A DNA stretch of 9,972 nucleotides from Eubacteriales bacterium (GTDB lineage Bacteria; Bacillota; Clostridia; Christensenellales; CAG-138), in the NCBI GenBank assembly GCA_028701165.1, contig JAQVRG010000032.1:1-9972 (forward strand), read 5' to 3'. Position numbers and translations under genes: made by a program. This document shows positions 6,719 to 9,972 of the stretch, in pieces. The notes below the pieces were generated by a model. The model ran no database searches, had not been told where the DNA came from, and saw only the letters and a list, made by a program, of their open reading frames with translations. How positions within the stretch are numbered: the stretch's first letter is position 1; each line of letters begins with the position of its first letter.

Positions 6719-7804
6719 TTGGCACGAAAGTTAGCGAGGCTCATCTTCACACTGTTGGGAGCCGCGCTGGGCGTTGGCATTGTGGCGGGCATCGATTCGG
6801 CGCTGCAATCCTTCGGTATGCTGCCCATGCGAGTGGTGCTGTTGACCTGGGCGATCATCGCCATCTATGTAGCTTGCGGTATTTTATTCGCCATTATTTT
6901 TTATCTTTTATCTCCCAAGCTCATAGACGGGTTTATCTACATCATCACACGGGCGGAGTCGGAGCTGTCCACGCTCTCGCTGGCTGAAATTTTCTTTGGC
7001 GTGATGGGGTTGGTCGTAGGCCTTTTGCTGGCCTTTTTGATCAGCGCCCTCATGAACGATCTCGCGTTTCCATGGCTGCGCTTCGTCATCAGCATTTTTC
7101 TGTATGTCGGCTTTGGCTATCTTGGATGGAGCGTCGTTTCCAAACGGCGCGGTGAGATCGCGGACACGGGCATCTTCAAAAAGCACGGCAGACGTACGGG
7201 CGACGGCGCCGTACGCCCCAAGATACTCGATACCTCGGTGATTATCGATGGGCGCATTGCGGATATTTGCGCTACGGGCGTGATCGAAGGACAGATCATC
7301 GTGCCGCGTTTTGTGCTGCATGAATTGCAGCACATCGCGGACAGCGCGGATTCGTTAAAGCGTGTACGCGGCAGGCGCGGGCTTGATATTCTCAACCGCA
7401 TGCAGCGTGAGCTGGATATACCCATCCAAGTGGTGGATACCGACTTTGAGGATGTGACCGAGGTGGACGCGAAACTTTTGCGTTTGGCGTCCGATACGGG
7501 CGGCGTGGTGGTAACAAACGACTACAACCTGAATAAAGTAGCCGCCGTGCAAAACGTACCCGTGCTCAACATCAACGATGTGGCGAATGCGGTGAAGCTT
7601 GCGCTGGTAGCGGGCGACGAGCTTTCCGTGACCATCGTGAAGGAGGGCAAGGAGATCGGTCAGGGCATCGGGTATCTTGACGACGGTACCATGATCGTGA
7701 TCGACGGCGGTAAACGTTTCGTGGGCGAAAACGAAGCGATCGTTGTAACAAGCGTGTTGCAGACCTCCGCAGGGCGCATGATATTCGCAAGACTCAGGCA
7801 ATAA
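6719..7804 (+). CDS. membrane-anchored PIN/TRAM domain protein (YacL type)
   Basis: The 361-aa product matches the YacL-type layout: about four hydrophobic segments (residues 8-25, 38-64, 90-112 and 118-140), then a PIN nuclease-like domain and a C-terminal TRAM domain thought to bind RNA (about 297-357). PIN acidic residues are visible as D171 in LDTSVIIDGR, E202 in HELQ, D250 in VDAKLL and D268 in TNDYNL, so the metal site appears complete. The cellular substrate is not known to me. The start is a TTG, with AAAGGGGTGG (6700-6709) upstream; an in-frame stop at 6698 and the lack of ATG or GTG nearby make TTG 6719 the best choice. In Bacillus subtilis the homologue precedes ispD-ispF; here the unit ends directly in a terminator, so that linkage is absent. 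Confidence 0.93.
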   Translation: MARKLARLIFTLLGAALGVGIVAGIDSALQSFGMLPMRVVLLTWAIIAIYVACGILFAIIFYLLSPKLIDGFIYIITRAESELSTLSLAEIFFGVMGLVVGLLLAFLISALMNDLAFPWLRFVISIFLYVGFGYLGWSVVSKRRGEIADTGIFKKHGRRTGDGAVRPKILDTSVIIDGRIADICATGVIEGQIIVPRFVLHELQHIADSADSLKRVRGRRGLDILNRMQRELDIPIQVVDTDFEDVTEVDAKLLRLASDTGGVVVTNDYNLNKVAAVQNVPVLNINDVANAVKLALVAGDELSVTIVKEGKEIGQGIGYLDDGTMIVIDGGKRFVGENEAIVVTSVLQTSAGRMIFARLRQ

Positions 7805-7811
7805 GCTGCGT

Positions 7812-7864
7812 AAAAAACACACAGCCGGCGGCTTTGCGGAGCCGCCGGCTGTTCTTTCTGTCTT
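7812..7864. terminator. bidirectional Rho-independent terminator
   Basis: A perfect 12-bp stem, ACAGCCGGCGGC (7821-7832) with GCCGCCGGCTGT (7841-7852), encloses an 8-base loop. On the plus strand a moderately T-rich TCTTTCTGTCTT follows, ending the carD unit. On the minus strand GTGTTTTTT (7820-7812) follows, ending the response-regulator unit. The minus-strand tail is the better one. The hairpin separates two convergent units. Confidence 0.92.
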
Positions 7865-7881
7865 GTGAGGGCACGCCGCGT

Positions 7882-8073
7882 TTACGGGCGGTAGAATATG
7901 CCGATGAGAATCACGCCGAGAAAAAACACCACGCCGCATACAACCATGAAAAAGCCGACGGTGCGGTAGTCCTTGCCACGCAGACGGTAAAAACGAAAGA
8001 GGAAGATGAAGAAGATCAGCATAGCGAGCGCGAGCATGGATAGATAGGAACAAACGGTGATAAAGGGCGTCAT
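7882..8073 (-). CDS. small two-helix membrane protein, 63 aa, unknown function
   Basis: A textbook AAGGAGGT (8081-8088) lies 7 bases before the ATG, strong evidence that this short gene is translated. The product has two hydrophobic helices (about residues 8-27 and 40-60) joined by a short basic loop with FRFYRLRGKDYR, so the loop is probably cytoplasmic. It ends IFYRP. It begins 35 bases after the response-regulator stop on the same strand, and the shared terminator follows 30 bases downstream, so both are likely on one mRNA. I do not recognise the family. By position it could be a membrane accessory to the two-component system, but the sequence itself gives no function. Confidence 0.78.
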   Translation of the reverse strand: MTPFITVCSYLSMLALAMLIFFIFLFRFYRLRGKDYRTVGFFMVVCGVVFFLGVILIGIFYRP

Positions 8074-8108
8074 TTTCAGTACCTCCTTGCAACGACGGAA
8101 TAGCGGCT

Positions 8109-8813
8109 TTACGCGTCCAGATGATCCACCATGCGGTAGCCGACGCCCGTCTCCGTGATGATGTATTGCGGGTCGGCGGGGTTATCCTCGAGCTTTCGGC
8201 GGATATTCGCCATGTTGACGCGCAGGATCTGGTTGTTGACGGTGGGGCGCGCGCCCCATACGCTGCGTATGATGAAATCGTAGGTCAGCACCTTGCCAAG
8301 ATGCAGCATGGTGAGCATCACGATCTTGTATTCCACCTGCGTAAGATGGATTTCGGTATCGTCGATATAGATGCGGCGCTTGTCGTAATCGATCGTAAGA
8401 CGGCCGTTTTGCGCCTTACCCGTGGGCGTATCCGGATTGCCGGTGTTGGTGTGCCGAAGCGCGATGCGGATGCGCGCGAGCAGCTCCGCCGTGCCGAAGG
8501 GCTTTGTGACATAATCGTCCGCGCCAAGATCCAGCGCCTCGACTTTTTCCTTTTCCCTGTTTCGCGCGGAGACCACAATGATCGGCACCTGCGACCAAGG
8601 ACGTATGCTTTTGATGATATCCGCGCCGTCCATATCCGGAAGGCCAAGATCTAAGAGCACCACGTCGGGACAATGCGAGGAAATGGTGGCAAGCGCCTCC
8701 CTTCCGGTGCTGACCTCCAGCACACGGTAATTGTTGGCTGTAAGAATCGTTGTGAGCAGATGGACGATGGCTTTGTCATCCTCTACTACCAGAACGACGG
8801 GCAGATTTTTCAT
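8109..8813 (-). CDS. KdpE-like OmpR/PhoB-family response regulator
   Basis: The 234-aa product has a receiver domain with acidic pocket E11-D12, phospho-acceptor D55 in VVLLDLGLPD, switch serine S82 and K104 in TKPFG. A winged-helix DNA-binding domain follows (about 138-229), with LTQVEYKIVMLTML and ITETGVGYRM. RPWSQVPIIVVSAR and the ITETGVGYR ending resemble KdpE closely, but no kdpFABC genes are in the window, so the target is open and I give no symbol. I chose the ATG at 8813 because AGGAGGT (8819-8825) lies 5 bases upstream; a further 20 codons are open upstream but would span the -10 box. The gene is divergent from the sensor kinase at 8990 and shares with it a repeat array that is likely its own binding site. 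Confidence 0.93.
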   Translation of the reverse strand: MKNLPVVLVVEDDKAIVHLLTTILTANNYRVLEVSTGREALATISSHCPDVVLLDLGLPDMDGADIIKSIRPWSQVPIIVVSARNREKEKVEALDLGADDYVTKPFGTAELLARIRIALRHTNTGNPDTPTGKAQNGRLTIDYDKRRIYIDDTEIHLTQVEYKIVMLTMLHLGKVLTYDFIIRSVWGARPTVNNQILRVNMANIRRKLEDNPADPQYIITETGVGYRMVDHLDA

Positions 8814-8853
8814 AAGGCACCTCCTATAGATGGCGTACAGCATTGTTGTATCT

Positions 8854-8859
8854 ATTATA
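8854..8859 (-). promoter_or_regulatory. -10 box of the response-regulator promoter
   Basis: TATAAT reads on the minus strand at 8859-8854. Transcription should start near 8847, leaving a leader of about 34 bases with the AGGAGGT site. No recognisable -35 is found at spacings of 16-18 bases (about 8876-8883), which points to a promoter needing an activator. Confidence 0.65.
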
Positions 8860-8890
8860 CATGGCGCGCGCAAAAAGCGGATAGGTTTTG

Positions 8891-8938
8891 CGTTTAGAAG
8901 GCGTTAAAATACGTTAAACAGCGTTAAGAAACGTTAAG
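8891..8938. promoter_or_regulatory. phased direct-repeat array, probable response-regulator operator
   Basis: CGTTAA occurs at 8902, 8912, 8922 and 8932, exactly 10 bases apart, and a variant CGTTTA lies at 8891, 11 bases before the first. On the minus strand this is TTAACG repeated with 4-base gaps. Direct hexamer repeats at about one helical turn are the classical binding pattern of OmpR/PhoB-family regulators; Bacillus PhoP, for example, uses TTAACA-like repeats (established knowledge). The array is about 55 bases from the predicted regulator start of transcription and about 52 from the kinase one. Binding by the neighbouring regulator is inferred, not shown. Confidence 0.7.
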
Positions 8939-8973
8939 AAACGGGCGGATGGCTATCGGCAGCCGCGCGCGTG

Positions 8974-8982
8974 TGGTATAAT
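8974..8982 (+). promoter_or_regulatory. extended -10 promoter of the sensor kinase
   Basis: TGG followed by a perfect TATAAT (8977-8982) forms an extended -10. The hexamer 17 bases upstream (8954-8959, TATCGG) is a poor -35. Counting from the -10, transcription should start at 8989 or 8990, which is at the A of the kinase ATG. Confidence 0.7.
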
Positions 8983-8989
8983 CGCTTTG

Positions 8990-9972
8990 ATGAATACAAA
9001 CACGCAGGCATTTTGGGATCGCATGCAGAAGCTCGGTTTGGCGCTGAAACCGGCGCTTTACACCGCGCTTGTCATGGCGGGCGCAACGTTGCTGAGCGCC
9101 GCGCTGTACCGCTTTTTTATTCAGACAAACAACGTTTCCATCATCTACGCTTTGGCGGTGGTGGTGGTCGCCTGCATTACGCCGGGCTATTTTTACGGCA
9201 TTGCCGCTTCGCTGATCAGCGTTTTCGGCGTGAATTATTTCTTTACAGCGCCATATTGGAAGCTGAATTTCACACTTACGGGATACCCCATCACCTTTTT
9301 TATGCTGCTCGTCGCTTCCATTATCACGAGCACGCTCGTCACGGGGTATCGTGAACGCGACAGGGCGAAAAACGAAGCGGAGACCGAGAAGCTTCGGAGC
9401 AATCTCCTGCGCGCGATATCGCACGACCTGCGCACGCCGCTGACCTCCATATCCGGGGCGAGCGCGGCGCTGCTTGAAAACGGGGCGGAGATCGACACGC
9501 CGGATAAACAAGCGCTTCTTACCGATATTCACGATAACGCGGAATGGCTGATCCGGATGGTGGAGAATCTGCTTTCGGTAACGCGTATTCAGGGCAGCGG
9601 CACGCCGATACAGAAAACGCCCGAGATGGCGGAGGAGGTCGTGGCGCAGGCCGTGGCGCAAATCAGGCATCGTTTCCCCAACCAGAAACTGACGGTGCGC
9701 GCGCCGGAGACCCCCTTGATCGTGCCGATGGACGGTACGCTCATAGGGCAGGTGCTGATTAATCTGATCGAAAACGCCATCTATCACAGCGGTACGAGCG
9801 ACCCCATCGAGATCAAGGCGGAAACCAAGGGCGGTAAGGCGATATGCAGCGTGCGCGATCACGGCAAAGGGATTGATCCGGCATATATCCGCCGCATGCT
9901 GGACGGACATATCGATACAAACCGCGCGAGCGACGGCAATCGCGGCATGGGGATCGGGCTTTCCATCTGCGC
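8990..9972 (+). CDS. KdpD-like sensor histidine kinase, short form, 3' end cut by window edge
   Basis: The frame is open from ATG 8990 to the window end (327 codons seen). Four membrane segments (about residues 21-43, 50-64, 66-85 and 99-119), with the VNYFFTAPYWKLNFT signature, match the DUF4118 membrane domain of KdpD. A short charged linker follows. Then come the H box ISHDLRTPLT with H145, the N box NLIENA (258-263), DHGKGID (290-296) and GMGIGL (319-324), that is HisKA and HATPase domains. Compared with E. coli KdpD it lacks the N-terminal KdpD and universal-stress domains and the GAF-like region between membrane and kinase core. No ribosome binding site precedes the ATG; an extended -10 ends 7 bases before it, so the mRNA may be leaderless. 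ATG 9023 is an alternative start with only a weak GGGA upstream. It is divergent from its presumed partner regulator. Confidence 0.9.
   Translation, partial: MNTNTQAFWDRMQKLGLALKPALYTALVMAGATLLSAALYRFFIQTNNVSIIYALAVVVVACITPGYFYGIAASLISVFGVNYFFTAPYWKLNFTLTGYPITFFMLLVASIITSTLVTGYRERDRAKNEAETEKLRSNLLRAISHDLRTPLTSISGASAALLENGAEIDTPDKQALLTDIHDNAEWLIRMVENLLSVTRIQGSGTPIQKTPEMAEEVVAQAVAQIRHRFPNQKLTVRAPETPLIVPMDGTLIGQVLINLIENAIYHSGTSDPIEIKAETKGGKAICSVRDHGKGIDPAYIRRMLDGHIDTNRASDGNRGMGIGLSIC

Noticed and set aside
7355..8092. Open frame of about 245 codons on the minus strand
   Set aside because: It crosses the strong terminator hairpin and the antisense of the PIN/TRAM gene, and it overlaps in another frame the small membrane gene that has a perfect ribosome binding site.
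8891..8938. CRISPR array or replication-origin iterons
   Set aside because: The units are only 10 bases with no unique spacers, and no cas, rep or DnaA-box context is seen. A regulator binding array fits better.
8924..9910. Long open frame of about 328 codons on the minus strand
   Set aside because: It lies opposite the sensor kinase, whose DUF4118, H, N and G motifs are unmistakable. The antisense product is arginine/histidine-rich with no recognisable domain, and the frame runs into the regulatory region.

Overview
The window looks like chromosomal housekeeping DNA from a Gram-positive anaerobe of the Firmicutes (Bacillota), most likely a Clostridia-type gut lineage. This rests on Ddl/MurF cell-wall synthesis, a CarD regulator next to a YacL-type membrane PIN/TRAM protein, strong AGGAGG ribosome binding sites, sigma-A-type promoters with TATAAT boxes, and a fairly G+C-rich composition (by eye). 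The genus cannot be read from it. I see no tRNA, rRNA, insertion sequence, phage gene or CRISPR array.

Layout: (1) 2-1362, plus strand: hflX (5' end cut by the window edge), then a 46-codon membrane-protein ORF overlapping it by ATGA. (2) 1366-3762, minus strand: ddl then murF, the enzymes that make D-Ala-D-Ala and attach it to the UDP-MurNAc-tripeptide. Their likely terminator lies inside the small ORF on the opposite strand. (3) 3763-3917: divergent promoter region. (4) 3918-5890, plus strand: a thymidylate-kinase-family protein overlapping rarA by ATGA. (5) 5891-7804, plus strand: a near-consensus promoter, carD, a 57-aa membrane protein and a membrane-anchored PIN/TRAM protein (YacL type), ended by a strong hairpin that can terminate both strands. 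(6) 7882-8813, minus strand: a KdpE-like response regulator followed by a 63-aa two-helix membrane protein. (7) 8990 to the window end, plus strand: a short KdpD-like sensor kinase cut by the edge, divergent from its regulator.

The genes are mostly ordinary core functions. The most interesting stretch is the 176-bp space between regulator and kinase. It holds four CGTTAA direct repeats exactly 10 bp apart (plus a degenerate fifth), almost equidistant from two opposed promoters that have perfect TATAAT -10 boxes but poor -35 boxes. This looks like an autoregulatory operator array. The kinase promoter sits so close to its ATG that the mRNA is probably leaderless. Three small membrane proteins (1222-1362, 6504-6677, 7882-8073) are the least characterised products here.
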